Shown here: positions 9,138 to 18,959 of the stretch, piece after piece
Numbering within the stretch: position 1 is the stretch's first letter
How the letters are laid out: each line of letters opens with the position of its first letter
Assembly: GCF_014132355.1 (NCBI RefSeq)
Contig: NZ_BLZO01000191.1
Coordinates: 1-39,978 of the forward strand
Origin: Okeania sp. KiyG1
GTDB lineage: Bacteria; Cyanobacteriota; Cyanobacteriia; Cyanobacteriales; Microcoleaceae
Direction: 5' to 3'
Length of the DNA stretch: 39,978 bases
The notes under the pieces: model-generated
Databases searched by the model: none
The model's input: the letters and a program-made list of their open reading frames with translations, nothing else
What the model was told of the DNA's origin: nothing
Program-made: the position numbers and the translations under genes

Positions 9138-9441
9138 GTAATATCAAATCCGCTTTATTGGACATAAAAAAATTCTCCTATCGTCATAACTACGCTCATC
9201 TTTGTAATTCTCTCTCCTCCTGACTCAGTCCTCCTGAGTTCCCCTCCCCTCCTGGGAGGGGTTAGGGTGGGTTGGGAGGGGAGGGGCGAGGGGTGGGTTG
9301 ACTCCTCCTGACTTAACCATTCTATAACTGTTTAACCGGATTTGATATAAGTCCTGACTAATATAAAATACGCTGTAATCAGTCAAGATAGATCGGGATT
9401 GAAAGTAGAAATCTGGTTCTTTTTCCCCGATTTTTGCACCT
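9138..9441. other. Repeat-rich spacer
   Basis: Holds CTCCTGACT repeats and a CCCTCCTGGGAGGGGTTAGG palindrome (about 9240-9262) that recurs near 29263 and 31064. No gene is supported. Confidence 0.5.
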
Positions 9442-10851
9442 CTAATTTTTCTGAATAGCATAACAAAGGCGAGCGAATTTTATTGGATTATTTTCCATCA
9501 AATCAGTTGTAATACTTTTTAAACCAAGTAAAAAGTGTTCCAAATTATGAGTTTTAGAACCATCATTTTCGCAAGCACGATCCTCACAGTTCCAGTTTTG
9601 CCACCAATCTTGTTCTCCCAAACCATTAGCTATTAGATCAACTTGGAAAAAGTAAATATTTGGTTGTGGTAATTCACTAGGTTTAATTGTAGTTTTAAAA
9701 CTTAACTCACGATTTTTTTCATCTGGTTTCCAATCACTAAATTGCATTGATTTGGATAGTTTTGTTGAAATTGTAGACTCTTTTGATGGGGAAATTAATT
9801 CTTTTGTTGACTCATCAAAAAATTTGCTCTCACTAATTTTAGCTTGTATAGAATTAGCTGATGGTGGCAATGTATACTGATTCAAAATCGGCAAACTAAC
9901 CTTGTAGTTAATTGCTATTTCTTCTTGGAAATTTCTATTTATTTCTAACAACTCAATTGGTTGACTTGTCGGGAGTTCGATCGCTACTTTTCCATTATTA
10001 AGAGAGAACGGTCGCCTCAGACCTGGTATTGCTTTGTCTGGGTTTGTCAATTCACCAATAACTGATAAATCATTTACTATATTACTGGGTGAAAATATCG
10101 TAAATTCACTGTTTTTCATCAATTCTCCTCCATCTCGCTTCAGTTTGTTAAAGTAGTAGAGAATGTGTTCGTATGGTCCTAAAAATACTACATAAAAAGG
10201 CCGAAACTCCTCTATTGCTTTCCCTTCAGTATTATAAAGAAAGTTAAAGTCTTCTCTATTGCTACCAACAACATAAACTGTTCCATTAAATTCACTTCTA
10301 ATTGCTAAAATAGCTGCTGCGTATCCTTCTTTATTAAGATAATGCTCTCTAATTTTTTGGTTCAGCGCAGTAACATCACCTTGATTTTGATATAAATCAG
10401 AGATCAGAACCAAAAGTTCTTTTCCTTCCCTTTGTGGTATAATAGTCCCTGCTAGATTACTTGTTACTCGATCTTCGCGGTAAAATATCTCTGTTTTTGC
10501 TTCTAGGAATTTTGAACGATCAATATTTTGTTTCTCAGGTCCTCCCACACGATAGTATTTAACTAAGTCAGGTGAGTTAGATATGAAAAACGTGCGCTCT
10601 AGCAATTCTATTGTTTTTACATAACGACTCCCACCGTTAGCTAAATATCCTGGCATAGATTCCGAACCATCTATATTAAGGCTAATATTAATTTGTTCTG
10701 GTGGTGTATCTAATGAGGGAGACTGACCTGCCGCCGAAGGTACATCACAAGATAGATCGTTGTAAGTTTTTGGTATACAAGCTGTTGTGACACCTATTAG
10801 CATAAATAGGAGAACGGGAATTTTCCATACTATTGTTTTTGTTGAATTCAT
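9442..10851 (-). CDS. VWA-like lipoprotein, last gene of the minus-strand cluster
   Basis: A 469-residue protein. An N-terminal hydrophobic stretch (about 8-24) ends in a lipobox, VTTAC, with C25 as the predicted lipidated residue, so the mature protein is anchored on the outer face of a membrane. From about 54 it has a von Willebrand A-like domain: NISLNIDGSESM gives the MIDAS motif DxSxS at D61, S63 and S65, and LLVLISDLYQ (about 147-156) matches the later Asp-bearing strand. The remaining ~270 residues are beta-rich and unassigned (two Cys near the C terminus in NCEDRACEND). VWA domains bind protein partners through a metal ion. It lies 308 bp downstream of the zinc-ribbon gene in the same orientation, so membership of the cluster is likely but not proven. 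Confidence 0.7.
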   Translation of the reverse strand: MNSTKTIVWKIPVLLFMLIGVTTACIPKTYNDLSCDVPSAAGQSPSLDTPPEQINISLNIDGSESMPGYLANGGSRYVKTIELLERTFFISNSPDLVKYYRVGGPEKQNIDRSKFLEAKTEIFYREDRVTSNLAGTIIPQREGKELLVLISDLYQNQGDVTALNQKIREHYLNKEGYAAAILAIRSEFNGTVYVVGSNREDFNFLYNTEGKAIEEFRPFYVVFLGPYEHILYYFNKLKRDGGELMKNSEFTIFSPSNIVNDLSVIGELTNPDKAIPGLRRPFSLNNGKVAIELPTSQPIELLEINRNFQEEIAINYKVSLPILNQYTLPPSANSIQAKISESKFFDESTKELISPSKESTISTKLSKSMQFSDWKPDEKNRELSFKTTIKPSELPQPNIYFFQVDLIANGLGEQDWWQNWNCEDRACENDGSKTHNLEHFLLGLKSITTDLMENNPIKFARLCYAIQKN

Positions 10852-11158
10852 AATAATTTGCTCTATTGATTTTATTAATTTTCAAAGAACATAATACCGT
10901 TTTATGGAAGTCAAAAGTCAAAAGTTAAAAGTTAAAAGTTAAAAGTCAAAAGTTAAAAGTTAAAAGTTAAAAGTTACAGCAGTTTCCACTGTTATGGGTA
11001 CACCGACCGCGGGCAAGATGCCCGCACTACAATATTTTCACTATTTACCTTGTACATTATTTGCCCGAAATATGTTGTAAATAATTTACCGTATCTATTA
11101 GGGTGAGCGGCCGTTCACCCCTACAGATGTTATCTGATTTAGTTTTGACTTTTGACTT
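10852..11158. repeat. AAAAGTT/AAAAGTC heptamer array and palindromes
   Basis: About nine heptamers at 10907-10975, then GCGGGCAAGATGCCCGC (about 11007-11023) and GGTGAGCGGCCGTTCACC (about 11101-11118). The block closes with TTTTGACTTTTGACTTTTAA, the reverse complement of the heptamers, so the whole 10.9-11.16 kb block is bounded by inverted repeats. Confidence 0.7.
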
Positions 11159-12484
11159 TTAACTTTCTTTTGTCTGATTTTCATTTTCAGAGTTGTTGTC
11201 ATCCTCTAACTTCCTAGATTCAAAATTCAATACGCCCAATGCTACAACCTTCCACTTACCTCCATCTCCTGTAGGTTCAACTTTCGCTGGTTTCAGCAAT
11301 TGAAACTGCTTCGACTCTCCCGACCAATCTCCATCACATTTAAACAAACCTTGCACATCTTCATTCTTATCTGGGTTAATATTAGTATTCGCTTGAGGTG
11401 CTAAATAGTCACCGCTTTCCTCAGATAAGATCCAATAACGTCCCCATCTAGCTTCTTTTTTCAAAACAACTGCATCACTGCTCTCATTGACTTTTGAAAC
11501 TGTCGTAGGTCTCTTCGATCGCCAACTACGACTGCTATTGTAAAGTTCTACCAAAATAGCTTCTTCAGGTGGTAGTGGTGGCAGAATCACTGGTGGTTCT
11601 GGTTTTGGTTCTGGCGTCAACTTCTGTTTTGGTTCTGGCGTCAACTTCTGTTTTGGTTCTGGTGTTAGGGTTGGAGTCTCTGGAGGTATCTCTTCGATCG
11701 CTGTTTCTAATAAGGAATCTGGGCTTGCATTATCAATTGCTGCTAACTCAGTTTCTTGCCAACTTAGATTGATATCTGTTAACGATGGGGGTGTTGATAT
11801 CTCATTTTGGGAGGAAGATTGTTCAATTTTCTCTAACCTTTCTATCAACGGACTAATCTGTTGAGAAATTCTCTCCAAGAGTTCGTCTTGACTACTCTGT
11901 TGAGACAATTTTTCCGAAAGCTCCTGCAATTTTGTTTCTATCGTTGATAACTGAGATTGAAGACGCGCCTGCTCTTGATTCCCCAACTCTAATTGCTCGT
12001 TCAAATTTGCCACTATTTCTGGCAACTCAAACTCTGGTTTTTCCGCAGGATCGATTTGTTGGGAGAATTTTGCCAAAACATTCTGCAAATTTGTTTCTAT
12101 CATTGATAACTGAGATTTCTGAACCACCTGTTCTTTATTTCCCGCTACCACTTGCTCGGCCAAATCATTTAACTTTTCTACTATTTCTAGCGATCGCTCT
12201 TGTTGAGATTGCTGGAATTCTGCTTGTAACTCTTCGTATTCTGCCCTCAATTGTTGTAATTGAGATTCCTGTTCCTTTGGTAACAGTGGTGTTTTCGATG
12301 ACGCTTGCCACATTCGTCTCGCCCAATTTTCTACTTGTTTAAGGGCATCCGACGAACTCAACCCTGAACCTTCAAGGACTCCATCAGCACTGCTGGAATA
12401 AAGCTTTAAATACCAGCCGCAGGTGAGACAAAAATTCACCTGTTGCTGTTGATATTCTGTATTGCAAATCGGACAATTTGGCAT
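11159..12484 (-). CDS. Zinc-ribbon, coiled-coil protein with the shared C-terminal domain
   Basis: A 441-residue cytoplasmic protein. Residues 4-23 (CPIC...CLTC) form a zinc ribbon. About 70-215 is a long coiled coil with an internal duplication (QSQLSTIETKLQ and KSQLSMIETNLQ). Next is a Pro/Glu linker with repeated TPEPKQKL, coded by repeated TTCTGTTTTGGTTCTGGCG units at about 11610-11665. The last ~115 residues are a divergent copy of the shared domain (RWGRYWILSEESGDYLAP, GLFKCDG, LLKPAKVEP, KWKVVALGVLNFES). There is no signal peptide. It starts 43 bp after the preceding gene, in an operon-like position. A scaffold or adaptor is plausible; no enzyme motif is seen. Confidence 0.75.
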   Translation of the reverse strand: MPNCPICNTEYQQQQVNFCLTCGWYLKLYSSSADGVLEGSGLSSSDALKQVENWARRMWQASSKTPLLPKEQESQLQQLRAEYEELQAEFQQSQQERSLEIVEKLNDLAEQVVAGNKEQVVQKSQLSMIETNLQNVLAKFSQQIDPAEKPEFELPEIVANLNEQLELGNQEQARLQSQLSTIETKLQELSEKLSQQSSQDELLERISQQISPLIERLEKIEQSSSQNEISTPPSLTDINLSWQETELAAIDNASPDSLLETAIEEIPPETPTLTPEPKQKLTPEPKQKLTPEPKPEPPVILPPLPPEEAILVELYNSSRSWRSKRPTTVSKVNESSDAVVLKKEARWGRYWILSEESGDYLAPQANTNINPDKNEDVQGLFKCDGDWSGESKQFQLLKPAKVEPTGDGGKWKVVALGVLNFESRKLEDDNNSENENQTKES

Positions 12485-12526
12485 TAGTTATCCTTCCATT
12501 TATAAAATTTACTTTAAGTTTACTAC

Positions 12527-14205
12527 CTATTCATAAAATTGCAGTACACCACGTTCTACAAGCTGCCAGGTTTCACCTATTGAAATAGCAGATACTCTCG
12601 CTGGTTTTATCAGTTTAAACCCAGAATATTCAGGTTGATATCCCTGACATTCAAATAAATTAGCAACTGTCTCCGACGTATATTCGTTAACCTTAAAGTA
12701 ATTTTTAGGAACCATGTAATCAATCCCACCCTCATTTAATATCCAATAGCTTCCCCTGCGATTTTTCTGAAGAATTGCTCCTTGACCGCCACCCAAACGA
12801 CGTTGGTTAATGCTTTGCTCTGTTTCAGAGACCTCTATAGCATTTCTTGATAACAAACGGGGGTTTTGCTGATACGTTGATATTAATTGAAGACCTGAAT
12901 ATTGAACAGTAAATATCAACTTTCCTGGCTCGGATAGTTGCCATTTTTCTTCTCCAACAGAAGAAACTTTGGCAGGTTTTAATAATTCAAATTTATCATT
13001 ATATTCTTCACTATTGATACCTTTACACTCAAACAATTTTTCCATCACCTCGATGCTATATTCATTAATTTTCATCGTATCACTAGGAACTAAATACTGT
13101 GAATTTCCTTGTTTTAATATCCAATAGTTACCCCTGCGCTTTGGTTTGAAAACTGGTTGACCAACACCCCAACGACTGTTATCAATACTCTCTTCTGTTG
13201 CTGAAACTGTTATCGTATTTTTTGAAAAAATAGCACGTTTTCCTGGGTCTTTATAGTCTTTCAACAACTGTTCTTCTTCACTTATAAAAATAAACTTTTT
13301 AGTATTGGCATTGTTGTCTGGAGTCTTTACTTGCTGATTTTGTTCAATTTGTTCAAATTGAGATATTTTCTTTCTCATGTTATTAATTTCACCATCTAAC
13401 TTTGTCAACCAGTTTTTGATGTTATTAATTTCACTTTTTCTAGTTTTAATAATTGAGACTCCAACTGGGCAAACTTCTGACCCAACTTGGTCTCCAAATT
13501 AGAAGATCGTCCCTCCTGGACCGCCCCTCCTTGTTCCAACCACTCCAAACGCGCCGTCAAATCACCCCGCCAGCGATCGCCCTCCTCCAACTTGGCCAAA
13601 GTTTCCTGCAAGCGTTCATAGGCCAATTCTGCCACTTGAGAAGCCAAGCGATCGCGCTCCCCCCTCGCCAACCTCAGTTCAGATTCCAGTTTCTGGCGCT
13701 CCTCCTTTACTTCTTCCAGTTCCGACTGTACCTGAGATAATCGAGAATTATCACCAAAATGCAACACCCCTCGTTCCTCCAAACGCCACTGGTCTCCCCC
13801 TGGCGTCAGAGAAACCTTTGCGAGTTTAACCAGCATAAACTCCCGTCCATCCTCTGACGGAGAACCATTAAACTCAAACAAAGATTTAACAGTATTTTTG
13901 TTAAAGGAATTAATTCGGAAATTAGCTTTAGGTAATAACCAGTAACCTCCCTTTTCCGTAACCATTACCCAATAATTACCATTTCGTTCTTCACCAAGCA
14001 AAACTCCTGAATTAGAATATCTCCCTCCCCCATCCTCAACTATTGAAACTTTAATCGCCTTTCTTGAGAGAACCTTCGGTGCATAATTGTAAGTTTCAAT
14101 CAACTCATCTTCAGACAAACTTATCCAACCCCGTTGCGGAGTTTCCAGCGCTCCTGTCATCTGCACCGAATCAGTTGATTTGAAGGAATAATTATTTGGT
14201 TCCAT
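12527..14205 (-). CDS. Three-copy shared-domain protein, probably one gene split by a one-base deletion
   Basis: Two open frames overlap by 4 bp (ATGA at 13405-13408). The upstream frame (13405-14205) has one shared domain at about 27-145 (NGNYWVMV, WLLPKANFRIN, SLFEFNG) and then a coiled coil. The downstream frame (12527-13408) has two more copies (RRGNYWILKQGNSQYLVP and RRGSYWILNEGGIDYMVP). Adding one T to the run 13435-13439 continues the coiled coil as LEKSEINNIKNWLTKLDGEI and gives a 559-residue protein. The downstream frame's own start (MTKLDG) is inside this helix. The alternative is two translationally coupled genes. There is no signal peptide. It is the only locus here with domain copies at both ends. 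Confidence 0.65.
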
Positions 14206-14287
14206 TGTTTTCTTCTGGTGATATATATTTTACTGGTAAAATCTTTTCGAGTTTCTTGAACCGATCTTCTAGAGATTCCATTATCTA

Positions 14288-15759
14288 TTAATAAAATTCC
14301 AGTACACCACGTTCCTCAAGCTGCCAAACTTCACCTCTGGATACAGAAGAAACTATCGCTGGTTTTATTAGTTTAAACCCAGAATATTCAGGTCGATATC
14401 CCTGACATTCAAATAAATTTGCAACTGTCTCCGAGTTATATTCATTAATTTTGATGTTATGTTTAGGAAGCATGTAATCAATCCCACCCTCATTTACTAT
14501 GCAATAGTTTCCCCTGCGAACTTTCTGAAGAACTACTGCTTGACCGCTACTTCCGTCTGCTGCCGAGACCTCTATAGCATTTTTTAATAAATAACTGGGG
14601 TTTTCCTCATATATTGACATCAATTTAAGAGTGGGCAAACCTGGATGTTGATTGGGAGATATTTGTTCATCCATTTCAGGTTCTGGTGTTACTTGACCAG
14701 GCGAATAATTGGTTGTTTTTGGAGCTTCTATGTAACCTTCAGTTAAATTGTCTGGAGTCTTTACTTGCTGATTTTGTTGGAGCTGGTTTATTTGATTTTG
14801 TAGCTTTTTCCATTTATTTTCCCACAAATTAGACATTTGTTCTAATTTATCATAAAAATTCTCTACTTTATCGTCTACTGCAAAAATGGGTTCTTGAATG
14901 TCGAAATTATCAGTTGAGTTAACAGTATTATTTCTTTCCTGAGTTAACTTCTTCCTCCTTCGAGATTGCGATTTATCAACCAATAACGTTATTAATATTG
15001 CTGCTAGTGCCAAGAATATTATGAAAATCAATGTCCATAATATTAGTAGTGAAATTTTAAACTGATTTAATTCATTTTGTAATACATTGTTTAAGTTCTT
15101 TATTTCTGCCTCATTCTTCTTAGCTAGAGCAACTAATTCCTTATTTGTTAGTTCCAAATCAGCTATAACTTGACCAAGAGAAATAATATTAGCTTTTAGC
15201 TGTTCGCTGTTTTTTGCTAATAAATTATTTATTTTTCTACAGTCGTTGGACCTAAAAGTCCAAAAGAACTTACTTCCCAATTGGAAAAAACTCCCAAATA
15301 TATCTGTACTTCACCAATTGCCTCTTTGCCTAATCCATCTTTTAATTTTTCAGTTATTTGTCTAATGTTTTGGATATTTTGATTTATATCATTAAAAATT
15401 TGCTCTAAATTTTCTTCATTTCTAGTTTTAAAAATTTGCTCTCTATACTCCCTAAGTTTTGTTTCTAGTTCTGTTAGTTTTTGATTAACTTCAAAACTAT
15501 TTACTAATTCCCTTTTTTTCAAACCATCTTTTGCTGCAACGACCTCCTTCATAAAACCATCTAATAATTTTTTAAATTCATCGTTTGTTTTTTGAACATC
15601 ATCAAAGCTTTCTTCTAAATTTTGACTATCTAGATTTGAAAAACTTTCTGTTGGTTCCTGGATTGCTAGAGAATTCCCTGTTTCAAGGCTACAACCAACT
15701 AGCAAACCAGGAATTAAAAGCAAAGATAGTAATAATTTTATGTCACTACTTTTCCACAT
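14288..15759 (-). pseudogene. Lipoprotein with one membrane helix and the shared domain, frameshifted
   Basis: A paralogue of the intact gene at 15939-17660. The N-terminal part (15229-15759) has a lipobox LLVGC and a helical periplasmic region (VAAKDGLKKRELVNSFEV). The second part (14288 to about 15240) has a membrane helix (about LLILWTLIFIIFLALAAILI) followed by QSRRRKK, then a coiled coil and one shared domain (RRGNYCIVNEGGIDYMLP). One more T in the run 15232-15236 reads VEKINNLLAKNSEQL and joins the frames into 490 residues, matching the paralogue. The last ~190 bp are nearly identical at DNA level to the end of the paralogue, which points to recent duplication or gene conversion. Confidence 0.75.
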
Positions 15760-15938
15760 AAAAACTCACTTTTTCATTCAATAGACATCCCCAAAACAAG
15801 TTATGATACCCTGATTGCACTGTTCCAAAAATACTAATTTTGGAAAGGTATAATAAATGAACTGATAAACTTTCATATCCTTTTCACTGCACAATTATCT
15901 AACTTAGAATTGACTTACCTAAGAAATTCAATTGCCCA

Positions 15939-17660
15939 TTAATAAAATTCCAGTACACCACGTTCCTCAAGCTGCCAAACTTCACCTCTGGATACAGAAG
16001 AAACTATCGCTGGTTTTATTAGTTTAAACCCAGAATATTCAGGTCGATATCCCTGACATTCAAATAAATTAGCAACTGTCTCCGAGCTATATTCATTAAT
16101 TTTGATGTTATTTTTAGGAACCATGTAATCAATCCCACCCTCATTTAATATCCAATAGTTTCCCTTACGATTTTTCTGAAGAATTACTCCTTGACCGCCA
16201 CCCAAACGACGTTGGTCAATGCTTTGGTCTGTTTCCGAGACCTCTATAGCATTTCTTGATAACAAACGGGGGTTTTGCTGATACGTTGATATTAATTGAA
16301 GACCTGAAGAACCAGAATGTGGATTTATTTGAGGTTCTTGTGTTACTGGACTAGGCGAATAATTGGTTGTTCTTGGAGTTTCAATGTAACTTCCAGCTAC
16401 ATTGTCTGGAGTCCTTAGTTGCTGATTTTGTTGTCTCTGATTTATTTGACTTTGTAGCTTTCTCAGTTCACTCTCCCACCATCTAGAAATTTCTTGTAAT
16501 TGCCTAGAAATTTCCTTTACTTTATCTTCTAATTCAAAAATAAACTTTCTATTATCGGCATTATTACCTGGAATCTTTACTTGCTGATTTTGTTGGAGAT
16601 CGATTATTTGATTTTGTAATTTTTTCCTTTCAGCGTCCCAGCTTTTAGACATTTTTTCTAATTTCTCATAAACGTCCTCTACTTTATCGTCTACTTCAAA
16701 AATAAGTTCTTGAGTGTCAGAACTACCAGTGGAGCTACCAGCATTATTTCCTTCCTGAGTTAACTTTTTCCTCCTTCGAGGTTGTGATTCCCCAAACAAT
16801 GGCTTTAATATTATTCCTGCTAGTACCAGAACTATTATGACAACTAATATCGTTAATATTAGTAGTGAAGTTTTCAACTGATTGAATTCAGTAGGAATAT
16901 ATTGTAATTTACTGTTTAAGTTCTTTAAGTTGTTGATTTCTGCCTGATGATTTTTAACTATAGCTAACAATTCTTCGTTTTTTCTTTCCAAATTAACTAT
17001 TCTTCTAGTCAATTCATTATCATTTTCATCAGGAATGACAGATGGAGGTGAGACAATTTGACCAAGAGAGATAATTTTATCTTTTAGCTGTTCGCTGTTT
17101 TGTGTCAGTAACCCATTTATTGCCTTTTGAGTATCTGGGCCTAAGTTTCCAATATAACTCACTTCCCGATTTGAAACAATTTTCAAATCTATCTGTAAGT
17201 CACTAATTGGCTCTTGTCCTAATCCATCTTTTAATTTTTCAGTTATTGGTTTAATGTTTTCGATATTTTGATTTATATCATTAAAAATTTGCTCTAAATT
17301 TCCTTCATTTCCAGTTTGAAAAATTTGCTCTCTATACTCCCTAACTTTTGTTTCTAGTTCTGTTAGTTTTTGATTAACTTCAAAACTATTTACGAATTCC
17401 CTTTCTTTCAAACCATCTTTTGCTGCAACGACATCGTTCATAAAATTATCTAATGACGTTTGAAATTCATTGTGAATTGTTTCAACATCGTAAAAGCTTT
17501 TCTCTAAATCTGCTTTTCCATTGGAAGGAGCTGGTATTTCCGAGGGAATAGGTTCTGGTTCTGATTCTGTTGGAGCACAAGCAACTAAAGAACCAGACAT
17601 TAACAACAAAGCCAGTAATAAACTGTAAATACTTTTCCAATTGTGTATCTTTTTCCACAT
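15939..17660 (-). CDS. Lipoprotein / single-pass membrane protein with cytoplasmic shared domain
   Basis: 573 residues. A signal sequence ends in LVACAP (lipobox Cys about 28). About 45-265 is a helix-rich region predicted to lie outside the cytoplasm. A strong membrane helix follows at about 268-290 (SLLILTILVVIIVLVLAGII), then QPRRRKKL, whose positive charge puts the remainder in the cytoplasm. That part has two similar coiled-coil blocks (KKLQNQIIDLQQNQQVK and RKLQSQINQRQQNQQLR) and one shared domain at about 450-573 (RKGNYWILNEGGIDYMVP, NLFECQGY, WQLEERGVLEFY). The protein would thus link a lipid-anchored outer part to a cytoplasmic module. It starts 27 bp after the upstream gene. It carries no known enzymatic motif. 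Confidence 0.75.
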   Translation of the reverse strand: MWKKIHNWKSIYSLLLALLLMSGSLVACAPTESEPEPIPSEIPAPSNGKADLEKSFYDVETIHNEFQTSLDNFMNDVVAAKDGLKEREFVNSFEVNQKLTELETKVREYREQIFQTGNEGNLEQIFNDINQNIENIKPITEKLKDGLGQEPISDLQIDLKIVSNREVSYIGNLGPDTQKAINGLLTQNSEQLKDKIISLGQIVSPPSVIPDENDNELTRRIVNLERKNEELLAIVKNHQAEINNLKNLNSKLQYIPTEFNQLKTSLLILTILVVIIVLVLAGIILKPLFGESQPRRRKKLTQEGNNAGSSTGSSDTQELIFEVDDKVEDVYEKLEKMSKSWDAERKKLQNQIIDLQQNQQVKIPGNNADNRKFIFELEDKVKEISRQLQEISRWWESELRKLQSQINQRQQNQQLRTPDNVAGSYIETPRTTNYSPSPVTQEPQINPHSGSSGLQLISTYQQNPRLLSRNAIEVSETDQSIDQRRLGGGQGVILQKNRKGNYWILNEGGIDYMVPKNNIKINEYSSETVANLFECQGYRPEYSGFKLIKPAIVSSVSRGEVWQLEERGVLEFY

Positions 17661-17686
17661 AATAACTAACCTCTTAATTCAATAGA

Positions 17687-18760
17687 TTAATCAATAAATT
17701 CCAATTTTCCTCGCTCAGACAATTGCCACTTTTCTTCTCCAATAGAAGAAACTTTAGCAGGTTTTAATAGTTCAAAGTTATCCTTATATCCTTCACTATT
17801 TGCACTTTGACACTCAAACAATTTTTCCAGAGTCTCGTTACTATATTCATTAAATTTTATCGTATCACTAGGAACTAAATACTGTGAAGTACCTTGTTTT
17901 AATATCCAATAGTTACCCCTGCGCTTTGGTTTGAGAACTGGTTGACCAACACCCAAACGACTGTTATCAATACTCTCTTCTGTTGCTGAAACTGTTATTG
18001 CATTTTTTGATAAAATATCACGTTTTTCTGGGTCTTTATAGTCTTTCAACAACTGTTCTTCTTCACTCAGAGGTAATTTACCTTCCTCCTCTGTTTCTAC
18101 GATAGTAGCTAGTTTTGTAGGTGTTTGCTGCTTTCCTGGCGGGATTACTGTTGTTGTCGATGGCAGATATTCTGGATAATTTTGTATCCATCCTCCCAAC
18201 AGACTAAACAACTCTTTGATTGGCTTCAACTCCTTTTCTAACTGTCGTTGCAACTCCTCTTTTAGTTCTAATATCTGGTTATTAATTTGGTTAATTTCTT
18301 CTCTTTCTGCTTCTAAAGAAACAGTATTGTCTTTCTGCTTCTGAGCTAGTGCTTGTAACTCATACTGGAGCGATGCTATCGTTTGGTTCTGTTGTTGCTG
18401 CGCCTGCTCTAATTGCTCCACTCGCACAACAATATCTTCTTGATATTGCAATTTAGTCAATTGTTGATTGGGTAAAGCATCCTGCACCAAATTCTCTCTA
18501 TCTACTTCTGCTGCTTGAGTTTGTTCCTCTGAGTTTTTTCCCGCTTGCTCGAAATCATAATTACTTGACGATTCGACATCAGTCACCGATAGTTCTTCTG
18601 ATTCTTGCTTCTCCTCATCTGTCTTATTTGCAGGAGCTTTATACCCCCCAAACTCTGATAACTTCTCCCCAAGCGAAGTATCTCGCAGCTTAAAACCACA
18701 ACTTGAACAAAAATTATCCTGCTCCTCTACTTTAGCACCGCACTTTGGACAGTCACTCAT
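17687..18760 (-). CDS. Zinc-ribbon, coiled-coil protein with shared domain
   Basis: 357 residues. Residues 4-21 (CPKCGAK...CSSCG) are a double CxxC zinc ribbon like that of the gene at 11159-12484. An acidic linker follows, then a coiled coil at about 100-185, and one shared domain at about 235-357 (RRGNYWILKQGTSQYLVP, KLFECQS, LLKPAKVSS, WQLSERGKLEF). Its domain is nearest at DNA level to the middle copy of the 12527-14205 locus. It is soluble and predicted cytoplasmic. Only 27 bp separate it from the lipoprotein gene downstream, so the two are very probably co-transcribed. Confidence 0.75.
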   Translation of the reverse strand: MSDCPKCGAKVEEQDNFCSSCGFKLRDTSLGEKLSEFGGYKAPANKTDEEKQESEELSVTDVESSSNYDFEQAGKNSEEQTQAAEVDRENLVQDALPNQQLTKLQYQEDIVVRVEQLEQAQQQQNQTIASLQYELQALAQKQKDNTVSLEAEREEINQINNQILELKEELQRQLEKELKPIKELFSLLGGWIQNYPEYLPSTTTVIPPGKQQTPTKLATIVETEEEGKLPLSEEEQLLKDYKDPEKRDILSKNAITVSATEESIDNSRLGVGQPVLKPKRRGNYWILKQGTSQYLVPSDTIKFNEYSNETLEKLFECQSANSEGYKDNFELLKPAKVSSIGEEKWQLSERGKLEFID

Positions 18761-18959
18761 ATTTCCTACTAAGCTCCTTAAAAAATGGTATGTTGCGACG
18801 AATTGTTAAATCACTTTTACACCCAGTGATTAAAGCTGTCTAAGGCATCCTACAACAACGCAAATTATACGATCACACATTCAAACATCATCTAGTAGTA
18901 TCCCTAGCAGCCGAATTTCTAGCTGTAAGTCTAGAGACTTGCAGCCAGAATTAGACCAC

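Noticed and set aside
11569-12342. Plus-strand hydrophobic frames
   Set aside because: Antisense to the coiled-coil gene at 11159-12484; the composition reflects its Pro/Glu repeats and heptads.
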